Assembly: GCF_003268885.1 (NCBI RefSeq)
Contig: NZ_QLSX01000007.1
Location: 1 to 64,000, forward strand
DNA from: Onishia taeanensis
Lineage (GTDB): Bacteria; Pseudomonadota; Gammaproteobacteria; Pseudomonadales; Halomonadaceae
Length of the DNA: 64,000 nt
Direction of reading: 5' to 3'
Each line of letters starts with the position of its first letter. The stretch's first letter is position 1. Below, in pieces: positions 43,969-55,103 of the stretch. Under the pieces are notes generated by a model. It searched no databases, was not told the origin of the DNA, and worked only from the letters and a program-made list of their open reading frames with translations. The position numbers and the translations under genes are program-made.

Positions 43969-44559
43969 ATGACCAAGTACAAGCAGGTAATCGCCATCGT
44001 GCTGGCCGCTGGCCTAGGCATCGCCGCCAGCGGTGGCGCTTCCGCTCATGGGATGCATCAAGGCAACCAGGGAGCTGGCAGCATGATGATGGGCGGCGGC
44101 CAGGGCAGCATGGGCCCCGGTATGATGATGGGCGGCGGCCAGGGCAGCATGGGTCCCGGCATGATGATGGGCTACGGCCCAGGCGGCATGGGGCCAGGCA
44201 TGATGATGGGTAGCCAGGGTAGCATGATGCCCTGTCCCATGATGGGCGGTATGGGATCCATGGGCGGTATGGCAGGAATGCTCGACGACGAGCAGCTGAG
44301 CACCCTGCGCGAGATGCGCAAGGCGCATCGTTCTGCCCACTTCGAGCGGATGGGCGAAATGATGAACCTGCGTGATGAGATGATGCTGCTTATGCAGGCC
44401 GATCGTCCGGATCCAGAGGAGGTGAAGACACTCCATGGTCAGATGGCTGAGTTGCAAGGCGAGATGATGGCGGACGAGGTGCGCATGCGTAACCAGAAGC
44501 GGGATCTGCTGACCGACGAGCAGATCAAGCGGATGCAGCAGGGCAAGGTCGCGCAGTGA
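43969..44559 (+). CDS. Met-rich periplasmic heavy-metal-responsive protein (Spy/CpxP-like)
   Basis: A 196-residue secreted protein. The signal peptide (VIAIVLAAGLGIAASGGASA) is followed by a Met/Gly-rich region, residues about 28-100, with two exact 13-residue units GGGQGSMGPGMMM and further variants. A helical domain follows, LDDEQLSTLREMRKAHRSAHFERMG...LRDEMMLLM, and an LTDEQIKRM motif as in LTXXQ/CpxP-type proteins. Met clusters bind Cu(I). AGGAGAAAGACC precedes the ATG; an open frame from 43873 is not the start. A periplasmic copper buffer is inferred. Confidence 0.75.
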   Translation: MTKYKQVIAIVLAAGLGIAASGGASAHGMHQGNQGAGSMMMGGGQGSMGPGMMMGGGQGSMGPGMMMGYGPGGMGPGMMMGSQGSMMPCPMMGGMGSMGGMAGMLDDEQLSTLREMRKAHRSAHFERMGEMMNLRDEMMLLMQADRPDPEEVKTLHGQMAELQGEMMADEVRMRNQKRDLLTDEQIKRMQQGKVAQ

Positions 44560-44641
44560 TAGGCGCTCAGCCATGGACAGTGATAATCCGACCTTGAGTT
44601 CCAAACGGGGAGGTATCCTCTCCTTATAGGATCGACAGAGG

Positions 44642-44661
44642 CCGGAGCGAGGTCGCTCCGG
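44642..44661 (+). terminator. Hairpin downstream of the Met-rich protein gene
   Basis: CCGGAGCGA (44642-44650), loop GG, TCGCTCCGG (44653-44661). A short TCTTAAA follows, with no long T run. Confidence 0.45.
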
Positions 44662-44680
44662 TCTTAAACGGAGGAAGCCG

Positions 44681-44723
44681 GATGCCCGCCGGTTGTCTCC
44701 CGATAGGAGACCGGCGGGGCATC
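44681..44723. repeat. Nested inverted repeat
   Basis: GATGCCCGCCGG (44681-44692) pairs with CCGGCGGGGCATC (44711-44723) with one bulge. Inside, TCTCC and GGAGA form a second stem. This could be a terminator without U tract or a regulatory RNA structure. The surrounding gap 44560-44893 has no gene. Confidence 0.5.
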
Positions 44724-44837
44724 AGGCAGGTAAGTGATATGCCGGTCGGCTTCGTTGGGCTTTAGATCGCCACTGCAGGCGGTGGTCCAAAATCACAGTA
44801 ATTGTCACAAGCAACCGTCTCGTACAATAGTCACAAA

Positions 44838-44870
44838 CCAAAAGGCCCCGGCAATCATTGCCAGGGCCTT
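44838..44870 (-). terminator. Intrinsic terminator of gcvP
   Basis: On the minus strand AAGGCCCTGGCAA, loop TGA, TTGCCGGGGCCTT, then TTGGTTTG. The stem is 13 bp with one mismatch or wobble and lies 24 bases after the gcvP stop. Confidence 0.75.
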
Positions 44871-44893
44871 GTTCATGCAGCGTCTGATTACTT

Positions 44894-47788
<2,895 letters not shown>

Positions 47789-47896
47789 GAAACACCTATG
47801 CGGTTGATCGAGCGATATGGCCAAGCGGGCCGTGAAGCGAGCGGGCCGTTGCAAAAGAGGGCGCGGGCGAGAGGGTGCCCGCGCCAGTGGAGTGGG

Positions 47897-48292
47897 TCAG
47901 TCCTGGTCGGCTTCGGCGACCTTGGTGTAGGCCTCGGCATCGAGCAGCTTGCCAAGCGCGCTTTCATCGGCAAGCTTAAGCTTGGCGATCCAGCCGCCCT
48001 CGTAGGGCGCTTCGTTGACGGTCTCCGGTGCGTCTTCCAGAGAGTCGTTGACCTCCACCACTTCACCCGCGAGCGGCGCGTACAGGTCGGAGGCGGCCTT
48101 GACCGATTCGATGACCCCGAACTCCTCGCCGGCTGCAAGCTCCTGACCGACTTCCGGAAGATCAACGAAAACCACATCACCCAAGGATTCCTGAGCGTGG
48201 TCGGTGATGCCGATGGTGACGGTTCCGTCGCCGTTATCCAGGATCCATTCGTGGCTTTCGGTGTAGCGAAGGTTGGCAGGGATAGTGCTCAT
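47897..48292 (-). CDS. gcvH: Glycine cleavage system H protein
   Basis: A 131-residue lipoyl carrier protein: RYTESHEWI at the N-terminus, [19 protein letters not shown], and the lipoylation site ESVKAASD with Lys65. It shuttles the aminomethyl and dihydrolipoyl intermediates among GcvP, GcvT and the lipoamide dehydrogenase. It forms an operon with gcvP; gcvT is on the opposite strand, on the far side of the symporter gene. Confidence 0.97.
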   Translation of the reverse strand: MSTIPANLRYTESHEWILDNGDGTVTIGITDHAQESLGDVVFVDLPEVGQELAAGEEFGVIESVKAASDLYAPLAGEVVEVNDSLEDAPETVNEAPYEGGWIAKLKLADESALGKLLDAEAYTKVAEADQD

Positions 48293-48937
48293 CGCGTTTT
48301 CCTATAAGAAAAAGGTTTACCTAGGAGAGAATCGTAACGCCCTCGGCCGCGTTTGGCGAGTCCCGCTGGCGTCGATTCTTGCCAGCAGCCGGTGCTGCTT
48401 CGGTCTCATCTTAGGCGGATTCCCGGTGGGGTTCACCCCTGTCGGCGGCAGTGTTCGGCCAGCTGCCGCTGCCAGAGGCATAATAAGAGGCTGCACGCTA
48501 CGCTTACCCAGGGCTGAATCAGAGTGCCCGCTGTGAGGAAGGGGTGGCAGGCTCGTCCGAACGCTCCATTTGACCTGTTGCAGACGGCTTTGGCCGTCGA
48601 CTTGCCCAACGGCAATCGCCGCTATAAGGTTATTTTGTTTCTGATAGGAAATAATTTCCCGGGGCCATTGAAGGGCAGTCGTCCCCTTGGCGTATCTCTC
48701 AGCCGAGTATTGGAATGGCTGTTTCCATCCCTACTAAGACCAATGGTTAAGGCTTTTTGCTGCTATTGGTGCGTATTGCAAGATTTTCGCATGGGAGGAT
48801 GGATCAATGATGGTGGGTTCCGCTATGGTGTCGTTGGTTCGTCCATTGGCTGGTAAACCATCGCTCAAACGGCCCTTCATGAGGCCTGAGGCAATGCACC
48901 TCGGTGCATAACAACAATTAACGACGGGAGAATAACC
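48293..48937. other. 645-bp divergent intergenic region between gcvH and the symporter
   Basis: No supported gene. It should hold the promoters of gcvHP (minus) and of the symporter-gcvT unit (plus). I searched by eye for a glycine riboswitch on both strands and did not find its conserved core. A hairpin ATGCACC-TC-GGTGCAT (48894-48909) lies 28 bases before the symporter start and might control translation. Confidence 0.5.
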
Positions 48938-50317
48938 GTGGAAGCAATCACAAGCTTTTTTTCAGCTGTAGAAGGTGTGGTTTGGGGGCCGCTGATGCTG
49001 GTCCTGCTGCTTGGGGTCGGCCTTTATCTGCAGGTAGGCCTCAAGCTGGTACCGATTCGTCGACTGGGAACAGGGTTCTCGCTGCTCTGGAAGGGGCGTG
49101 AAACCGGCAAGGGTGATGAGGGCGAGGGCGAAGTCTCGCCGTTTAACGCCCTGATGACCTCGCTGTCCGCCACTATCGGTACCGGCAACATCGCTGGCGT
49201 GGCCACCGCCATCTTCCTGGGTGGGCCGGGCGCTGTCTTCTGGATGTGGATCACTGCCCTGGTTGGCATGGCCACCAAGTTTTCCGAGGCCGTGCTGGCC
49301 GTGCGTTATCGCGAGGTGGATGAAGCGGGCGATCACGTTGGCGGTCCCATGTATTACATCCGCAATGGCCTGGGCAAGAAGTGGGCCTGGCTGGGCGGTG
49401 CCTTCGCCTTCTTCGGGGCCGTGGCGGCTTTCGGGATCGGCAACACCGTGCAGTCCAACTCGGTGGCGGCGGGTCTCAACGAGTCACTGGGGCTGCCTGC
49501 CTGGATCACGGGTGTCGTGATCATGGTGCTGGCGGGTGCCGTGATTCTCGGCGGTATTCGCCGCATCGCCAAGGTGGCCGGCAAGCTGGTGCCGATCATG
49601 GCCATTGCCTATGTCTTGGCGGGGATTGTGGTACTGATCATCAATGCTGATGCCATCGGCAATGCGCTGGGCATGATCTTTGGATATGCCTTCTCGCCGG
49701 TATCGGCGGCAGGTGGCTTCGCCGGGGCGGCAGTGGCCAAGGCCATTCAGTTCGGTGTGGCCCGTGGCGTCTTCTCCAACGAAGCCGGCCTGGGTAGTGC
49801 ACCGATCGCACACGCGGCGGCACAGACCAAGAATCCGGTCCGTCAGGGCCTCATTGCCATGCTGGGCACCTTCCTGGACACCATCGTGGTGTGCTCGATC
49901 ACTGCGCTGGCCATCCTGACGTCTACTCAGTGGACCAGCGGTGAGACTGGGGCAGCCCTGACGTCCCTGGCCTTCGACGAATCCCTGCCGGGCATCGGTC
50001 AGTACATCGTGTCCTTCGCGCTGGCGGTGTTCGCCTTTACCACCATTCTGGGTTGGGCCTTCTACGGCGAAAAGTGCATCGAGTTCCTGTTCGGTGTGCG
50101 CGCCATCAAGCCCTACCGCGTGGTGTATATCCTGGCGATCCTGGCCGGTGCCGTGGCGCCGCTGGACTTCGTATGGCTGATGGCCAGCGTCTTCAACGCC
50201 ATGATGGCCTTCCCCAACCTGATCGCCCTGGCGCTGCTGTCGCCGGTGGTCTTCAAGTTGACCAAGGATTACTTCGACGGCAAGCCGGTACTGCCTGGCG
50301 AAGAACTCAACAAATGA
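48938..50317 (+). CDS. AGCS-family sodium:alanine/glycine symporter
   Basis: A 459-residue polytopic inner-membrane transporter. Family motifs: NALMTSLSATIGTGNIAGVATAI near residue 70, GGPGAVFWMWITALVGMATKFSEA, GGPMYYIRNGLG, and GVARGVFSNEAGLGSAPIAHAAA. The start is GTG (48938) with GGGAG upstream; MEAITSFFSAVEGVVWGP fits the family start. It likely imports glycine or alanine with Na+. Being directly upstream of gcvT, it probably supplies glycine to the cleavage system. Confidence 0.93.
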   Translation: MEAITSFFSAVEGVVWGPLMLVLLLGVGLYLQVGLKLVPIRRLGTGFSLLWKGRETGKGDEGEGEVSPFNALMTSLSATIGTGNIAGVATAIFLGGPGAVFWMWITALVGMATKFSEAVLAVRYREVDEAGDHVGGPMYYIRNGLGKKWAWLGGAFAFFGAVAAFGIGNTVQSNSVAAGLNESLGLPAWITGVVIMVLAGAVILGGIRRIAKVAGKLVPIMAIAYVLAGIVVLIINADAIGNALGMIFGYAFSPVSAAGGFAGAAVAKAIQFGVARGVFSNEAGLGSAPIAHAAAQTKNPVRQGLIAMLGTFLDTIVVCSITALAILTSTQWTSGETGAALTSLAFDESLPGIGQYIVSFALAVFAFTTILGWAFYGEKCIEFLFGVRAIKPYRVVYILAILAGAVAPLDFVWLMASVFNAMMAFPNLIALALLSPVVFKLTKDYFDGKPVLPGEELNK

Positions 50318-50385
50318 GGCAATGCCGCGGCCGCCTCGTCGGCCGCGGCGTCTGCTATCAGCAATGTACGGGATGAACCTAGCCG

Positions 50386-51498
50386 ATGAACGAACTACAC
50401 AAGACACCGCTTCATGACCTGCACGTGGAACTCGGTGGCAAGATGGTGCCCTTCGCGGGCTATTCGATGCCGGTGCAGTTTCCGCTAGGGGTCAAGAAGG
50501 AGCACGAGCATACCCGCGCCGCCTGTGGTCTCTTTGATGTGTCCCACATGGGGCAGGTGCTGGTAACTGGCAGCGAACCGGCCAAGGCACTGGAAACCCT
50601 GGTGCCGGCGGACCTCCTCGGCCTTCCCGAAGGCATGCAGCGTTATACGCTGTTCACCAACGGAGAAGGCGGTATTCTCGATGACCTGATGGTGGTGAAT
50701 GCGGGCGATCATCTGTATCTGGTCGTCAATGCTGCCTGCAAGGAGCAGGATATTGCACACCTGCGCACCGGCCTGGGTGGCGATCATCAGGTCGAGGTGC
50801 TGGACCGTGGGCTGCTGGCCCTGCAGGGCCCCAAGGCCGCCAGCGTGATGCAGCGTCTGTGCCCGGCGGCCTGCGAGATGGTCTTCATGCAGCACGGCCG
50901 TTTCGAGATCGAGGGTATCCCGGTGTGGGTCAGCCGTGCCGGCTACACCGGCGAGGATGGCTTCGAGATATCCGTGGCTGCCGAGCAGAGTGAGGCCCTC
51001 GCCCGCCTGCTGCTGGCTGAAGACGAGGTCGAGGCCATTGGCCTGGGCGCTCGCGACTCGCTGCGTCTTGAGGCTGGGCTGTGCCTCTATGGCCACGATA
51101 TCGACACCACCACCACCCCGGTGGAAGGGGGTCTGATCTGGGCCGTGAGCAAGCCGCGTCGCCGCGGTGGTGAGCGGGCCGGTGGCTTCCCCGGCGCCGA
51201 CCTGGTGCTGCATCAGGTCGAGGTCAAGGACCATCAGCGCAAGCGGGTCGGTCTGCTGGGCGAGGGGCGTGCCCCGGTCCGTGAGGGCGCCGATCTCTAC
51301 GACGGGGAAGACCGCAAGATTGGCGTAGTCACGTCTGGCGGCTTCGGGCCCAGCGTCGGCAAGCCCGTCGCCATGGGCTATGTCAGCATTGATCAGGCGG
51401 CGATCGATACTCAGGTCTTCGCCGATGTACGCGGCAAGCGCCTGCCGATGACCGTGACCAAGATGCCGTTCGTGACGCCAGGATACTACCGCGGCTGA
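50386..51498 (+). CDS. gcvT: Aminomethyltransferase, glycine cleavage T-protein
   Basis: A 370-residue tetrahydrofolate-dependent enzyme that releases ammonia from the aminomethyl-lipoyl group of GcvH and forms methylene-THF. Motifs: LHDLHVELGGKMVPFAGYSMPVQF, CGLFDVSHMGQ, GGILDDLMV, RAGYTGEDGFEI, LGARDSLRLEAGLCLYGHD and FGPSVGKPVAMGYV. AGCCG rather than a strong Shine-Dalgarno site precedes the ATG. It lies 68 bases after the symporter gene. Confidence 0.96.
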   Translation: MNELHKTPLHDLHVELGGKMVPFAGYSMPVQFPLGVKKEHEHTRAACGLFDVSHMGQVLVTGSEPAKALETLVPADLLGLPEGMQRYTLFTNGEGGILDDLMVVNAGDHLYLVVNAACKEQDIAHLRTGLGGDHQVEVLDRGLLALQGPKAASVMQRLCPAACEMVFMQHGRFEIEGIPVWVSRAGYTGEDGFEISVAAEQSEALARLLLAEDEVEAIGLGARDSLRLEAGLCLYGHDIDTTTTPVEGGLIWAVSKPRRRGGERAGGFPGADLVLHQVEVKDHQRKRVGLLGEGRAPVREGADLYDGEDRKIGVVTSGGFGPSVGKPVAMGYVSIDQAAIDTQVFADVRGKRLPMTVTKMPFVTPGYYRG

Positions 51499-51562
51499 TC
51501 GATCCGGCATCGACGCTTATAACCAACACTAAATATACCGTTATCTTTTTTTGAACATCATG

Positions 51563-51592
51563 AGCCGCTTCCCTCGGGAGGCGGCTTTTTTT
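51563..51592 (+). terminator. Intrinsic terminator after gcvT
   Basis: GCCGCTTCCC (51564-51573), loop TC, GGGAGGCGGC (51576-51585), then TTTTTTT. It has one G-T pair and lies 65 bases after the stop. Confidence 0.9.
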
Positions 51593-51610
51593 GAGCTCTA
51601 TCCAGCCAAA

Positions 51611-52975
51611 TCAGCGAAAAACAGGCAGGATCATACTAAAAGTGGTGTTTTCGGCATCGCTTTTCACCTGCACATCCCCGCCATGCCACAGGGCGATGGA
51701 GCGCACGATGGCAAGACCTAAACCACCGGTGTCACCGCCTTTGCTGCGCGAAGCGTCGCAGCGATAGAAGCGTTCGAAGATGCGGGACTGATCTGCAGGA
51801 AGGATCGGCTGGCCTTTATTGTGGACGCCGATCTCGACCCACTCCTTCGCTACGGTGGCGACAATCTGAATTGGCGTGCCGGACCGGCCATAGTGCAGGG
51901 CATTGGCGATCAAGTTGGCCAGAGCACGGCGCAGAAGCTCGGGGTTCACCCAAGCGATGCCCTGAGCCTGATGAAGCAGCTTCCGCCCATCATCTTCTGC
52001 CATGCCCTCGAAGTAATCGCATAGCTGTTCGACGAGTTCGCCTAAATTCACCTTCTCTCGAGCCATTGTCGTGGAGGGACTCTCCGTGCGGGCCAGGAAC
52101 AACATGCTGTTGATCATCCGCGAAAGGCGTTCGTATTCCTCGATATGCGAGGCCAAGAGCTGTTGATAGTCTTCTTCCGGGCGCTCTTGTCTAAGCACCT
52201 GCTGAGTATGTCCGAGTAGGTTGCTCAAGGGCGTGCGCATTTCATGGGCGAGGTCCTCGGAGAAACGAGACAGTTGAGCGAAGCCTTCTTCCAATCGGTC
52301 CAGCATTTCATTCAACACTTGGCTCAAGACTCGCAACTCCGTGACTTCATGGTCACTATCCAGGCGCAGATGCAAATGTCGTGCGTCGATGGCTCCAGCA
52401 CGCCTCGCAAGGCGGCGCACCGGGCGCAGTCCTCGACGGCTTATCCCCCACCCCAGTAGAAAGGCCAACAGGGCACCCACTCCTAGCGCCATCCATAGCT
52501 TTAGGCGATAAGCCGCGAGCATCTGGTCACGCTCGCTAAGTAACTTGCCGGCGACCAACGTTAGGTGTTTTCCACCTTGAATAACGTCGAGCCATGCCAA
52601 GCGAGCCCGCACCTCGCCAGGATAATTGCCAAGTCGTGCCTCATAAGTGTCCGGCAAACGGGGAAGGGGAAGCTTAGTGGGATTGACCTCGATGAGCACT
52701 TTTTCCTGGGCATCCAAAATCCACAGCAGACTGTCGCGATTGCCTAGCATGTTGGCATAGAGCTGAGGTCGTAAGCGCAGGGCTGCAATGCTTTCGCCAT
52801 CGTCAAGCAGCGACTCCATGCGTTCCAGCCGTCCGTGCAGCATCCGATCATCCCGCCAGGCAATTTCCTTAACCAGAGATTGGTAGAGATACAAGCTGAT
52901 GCCGCCTAGCAGCAATAAACTGATCAGGGCAAACATTAGTGCAAGGCGCAGCCCCAGCGACTTTGGTAAGCTCAT
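51611..52975 (-). CDS. hprS: Heavy-metal/oxidant-type sensor histidine kinase (HprS/CusS-like)
   Basis: A 454-residue inner-membrane kinase. TM1 spans about residues 10-32, a periplasmic domain about 33-157 and TM2 158-178. HAMP, then the H-box FSEDLAHEMRTPLSN with His244, N-box LANLIANALHYG, and G-boxes GDTGGLGLAI. It belongs to the CusS/CopS/IrlS/HprS family. Assignment to HprS rests on the linked hiuH gene and the palindrome at 53699. The ATG at 52975 overlaps the regulator's stop by one base (TGATG); the frame also opens with GTG at 52978. Confidence 0.85.
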   Translation of the reverse strand: MSLPKSLGLRLALMFALISLLLLGGISLYLYQSLVKEIAWRDDRMLHGRLERMESLLDDGESIAALRLRPQLYANMLGNRDSLLWILDAQEKVLIEVNPTKLPLPRLPDTYEARLGNYPGEVRARLAWLDVIQGGKHLTLVAGKLLSERDQMLAAYRLKLWMALGVGALLAFLLGWGISRRGLRPVRRLARRAGAIDARHLHLRLDSDHEVTELRVLSQVLNEMLDRLEEGFAQLSRFSEDLAHEMRTPLSNLLGHTQQVLRQERPEEDYQQLLASHIEEYERLSRMINSMLFLARTESPSTTMAREKVNLGELVEQLCDYFEGMAEDDGRKLLHQAQGIAWVNPELLRRALANLIANALHYGRSGTPIQIVATVAKEWVEIGVHNKGQPILPADQSRIFERFYRCDASRSKGGDTGGLGLAIVRSIALWHGGDVQVKSDAENTTFSMILPVFR

Positions 52976-53646
52976 CACTTAGGTGCCTCGAGCACATACC
53001 CCATGCCGCGCAACGTATGAATCAACTTGACGTTGTAGGGTTCATCGACCTTGGCGCGCAGGCGGCGAACCGCCACTTCCACCACGTTGGTGTCGCTGTC
53101 GAAATTCATCTGCCACACCTGAGAAGCGATATAGGTACGTGAAAGCACCTCGCTCTCGCGATCCATCAGCAAATGTAGCAGAGCGAATTCCTTGTTGGTC
53201 AGGTTCAGACGTTCCCCCTGACGCGTCACTCTGCGACGCATCACGTCCATGTGCAGATCTGCTACCTGGAAGTATTCCGTTTCTCGCGGAGGGCCCCGGC
53301 GCAGCAGAGTGCGCACCCGAGCCAATAGCTCAACAAACGAAAAGGGTTTAATCAGATAATCGTCCGCACCAAGCTCAAGCCCCTTGACCCGATACTCCAC
53401 CTTGTCCCGGGCGGTGAGAAATAGGACCGGTGTTTGACTGCGGCGCCGAATATGACTCAGCAGCTGCCATCCATCGAGTCCTGGCAGCATCACGTCGAGG
53501 ATGATCAGGTCGAACGCGAACTCTTCGATCAGATGCTGCCCGTCATGGCCATTTCTAGCCACTTCAACCAGATAGCCGGACTCGCCGAGCCCCTTTTGTA
53601 GATAGTCGGCGGTTTTGACCTCGTCTTCGACCACCAGGATCTGCAT
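52975..53646 (-). CDS. hprR: OmpR-family response regulator (HprR/CusR-like)
   Basis: A 223-residue regulator. The receiver domain has acidic pocket VVEDE, phospho-acceptor Asp51 in [12 protein letters not shown], Thr78 region FLTARD and Lys100 in YLIKPF. The C-terminal winged helix includes [47 protein letters not shown]. It is transcribed ahead of the kinase gene. E. coli HprR (YedW) binds a CATTACAAAnnTGTAATG box and regulates hiuH; an identical-pattern box lies 53 bases upstream here. Signals in E. coli are hydrogen peroxide and copper. Confidence 0.87.
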   Translation of the reverse strand: MQILVVEDEVKTADYLQKGLGESGYLVEVARNGHDGQHLIEEFAFDLIILDVMLPGLDGWQLLSHIRRRSQTPVLFLTARDKVEYRVKGLELGADDYLIKPFSFVELLARVRTLLRRGPPRETEYFQVADLHMDVMRRRVTRQGERLNLTNKEFALLHLLMDRESEVLSRTYIASQVWQMNFDSDTNVVEVAVRRLRAKVDEPYNVKLIHTLRGMGYVLEAPK

Positions 53647-53698
53647 GCGTGTTCTCTCCCGAAATCCGCCTAGGCTAGCGGGCTTTATGAATCTTGCC

Positions 53699-53716
53699 CA
53701 TTACAAAGCTGTAATG
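53699..53716. promoter_or_regulatory. HprR/CusR-type operator
   Basis: CATTACAAAGCTGTAATG is an inverted repeat (CATTACA/TGTAATG, 4-base centre) that fits the E. coli HprR box CATTACAAAnnTGTAATG at every fixed position. It lies in the divergent gap between hprR (start 53646) and the GlcG/HbpS-like gene (start 53804), so it can control both directions. Confidence 0.75.
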
Positions 53717-53803
53717 CTGGCGTCAGGGGTTTGATAAGCGCCTTCGCGCATAGTGATGTCCATCGTCAGCCATGACGGTAACGTCATTCATCAGGAGGTC
53801 TTT

Positions 53804-54304
53804 ATGATGGCCAGATTTGCTCGCCTTCCCTTGCTAGGCGCCACGTTGCTCGCCGGTTCTGCGTTGGCCGGACCGATGCCGGTCTTGGACCAACAGAACG
53901 TGTCCTTGGCGTTGGCCAACCAACTGGTCGACGCAACGCTCGAAGCCTGCCATGCCGAGGATCATACCGCGGTAGTCGCCGTCGTCGATCGCGGTGGAAA
54001 TCTCGTGGCGCTGAAGCGTGATGACAACATCGGGCCGCACAATACCAAGGCAGCCCAGCGTAAGGCCTATACGTCGCTGTCGACCAAATCGACGTCGCGT
54101 GAGCTCGCTGAGCATGCTCGAAACGACCCGTCATCGGCGAATTTGACCACTGTCGACGACCTACTGTTACTCGGCGGTGGTGTGCCGGTAAGACTCGGCG
54201 GTGACGTGATTGGCGCCATCGGTGTCGCTGGCGCCGGAGGGTCCGCCATCGACGAGGGCTGCGCGATGGATGGCATCACCAACACCTTGTCTGAACAGTC
54301 ATAA
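53804..54304 (+). CDS. GlcG/HbpS family heme-binding-type protein, secreted
   Basis: A 166-residue protein with a signal peptide (RLPLLGATLLAGSALAGPMP) and a GlcG/HbpS domain: LALANQLVDATLEACHA, VAVVDRGGNLVALKRDDN, NTKAAQRKAYTSLS, GGGVPVRLGGDVIGAIGVAGAGGS, DEGCAMDGI. HbpS of Streptomyces binds heme and senses redox stress with a two-component kinase. AGGAGG (53793-53798) precedes two adjacent ATGs (53804, 53807). It lies between the HprR box and hiuH, 19 bases upstream of the latter. The role here is inferred from context. Confidence 0.85.
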   Translation: MMARFARLPLLGATLLAGSALAGPMPVLDQQNVSLALANQLVDATLEACHAEDHTAVVAVVDRGGNLVALKRDDNIGPHNTKAAQRKAYTSLSTKSTSRELAEHARNDPSSANLTTVDDLLLLGGGVPVRLGGDVIGAIGVAGAGGSAIDEGCAMDGITNTLSEQS

Positions 54305-54323
54305 CCCAACCAAGGAGAATCTC

Positions 54324-54737
54324 ATGAAAATGTTGGCTTCCACTCTGGCCGGTCTCACCCTGCTGGGCGCAGCTACCCTTGCTCAGGCCGCGGGTAACCC
54401 TCTTAGTGTGCACGTATTAGATATCCAGACCGGCAAGCCCTCTGGCGGCATTGAGGTGGTACTGGAGAAACGCACGGACAGCGGCTGGGAAACGCTTAGC
54501 CAGGCTGCGACCGAACAGGACTCCGGGCGTATCAGCGCACTGTTCCCACAGGATCAGGATTTTAGTGAGGGCATCTATCGGGTGACCTTCGAAACCGGTG
54601 CCTATTTCGACGCCCAGGGCACCGATACCTTCTTCCCGGACATTCCGGTGCCCTTCAAGGTCGAGAACACCGAGCAGCACTATCATATTCCGCTGTTGCT
54701 CAGCCCATATGGGTATTCTACCTACCGCGGCAGCTAA
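54324..54737 (+). CDS. hiuH: 5-hydroxyisourate hydrolase, periplasmic (transthyretin-like)
   Basis: The 137-residue precursor has a signal peptide (STLAGLTLLGAATLAQA) and the transthyretin-like fold of HIU hydrolase: LSVHVLDIQTGKPSGGI with the first catalytic His, an Arg in GRISALF, HYHIPLLLSPYGYSTYRGS ending in the diagnostic YRGS tetrapeptide. It hydrolyses 5-hydroxyisourate to OHCU in urate breakdown. AAGGAGAATCTC precedes the ATG. No uricase or OHCU decarboxylase gene is nearby, so its use may be oxidative-stress linked as in E. coli. Confidence 0.94.
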   Translation: MKMLASTLAGLTLLGAATLAQAAGNPLSVHVLDIQTGKPSGGIEVVLEKRTDSGWETLSQAATEQDSGRISALFPQDQDFSEGIYRVTFETGAYFDAQGTDTFFPDIPVPFKVENTEQHYHIPLLLSPYGYSTYRGS

Positions 54738-54760
54738 GCTAAGACACCCAGCAGGAGCTA

Positions 54761-54795
54761 TTGACGGCGGACCTAAGCGTTCGCCGTCAACTTTT
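54761..54795 (+). terminator. Intrinsic terminator after hiuH
   Basis: TTGACGGCG (54761-54769), a 12-base loop, CGCCGTCAA (54782-54790), then CTTTT. It lies 24 bases after the hiuH stop. Confidence 0.7.
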
Positions 54796-55103
54796 ACGAC
54801 TTCAAATAAATGATAGTGGTACGCCGCCATCGACATGCAGTGGGCAAGGTAATGGCAGCGTTTCGTGATGTGCGCGCATAGGAAGTGTCGATGCCAGTGA
54901 TTGTCGGCAGCCAAGAGGATAGCGCCCAACGATGGAAGGACGTCCGACTATTTGACCAATATCAAGGCGACGCCAGAAATATCGGCCGTTCCGCTTTAGG
55001 ATCAGCAAGGTGCTGACGGGATAGGCTATCGTTGGCCAGTTGCGACTGAACTAATCTATTCATGGATGAACGTGGATCGAACTACCTGGCCGAGGAACCT
55101 GTC
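54796..55103 (+). other. Gap upstream of the HlyD/ABC export operon
   Basis: About 308 bases with no supported gene. The operon promoter is expected here; no clear -35/-10 pair or operator was identified. Confidence 0.4.

Noticed and set aside
48293-48937. Glycine riboswitch
   Set aside because: The conserved core was not seen on either strand by eye.
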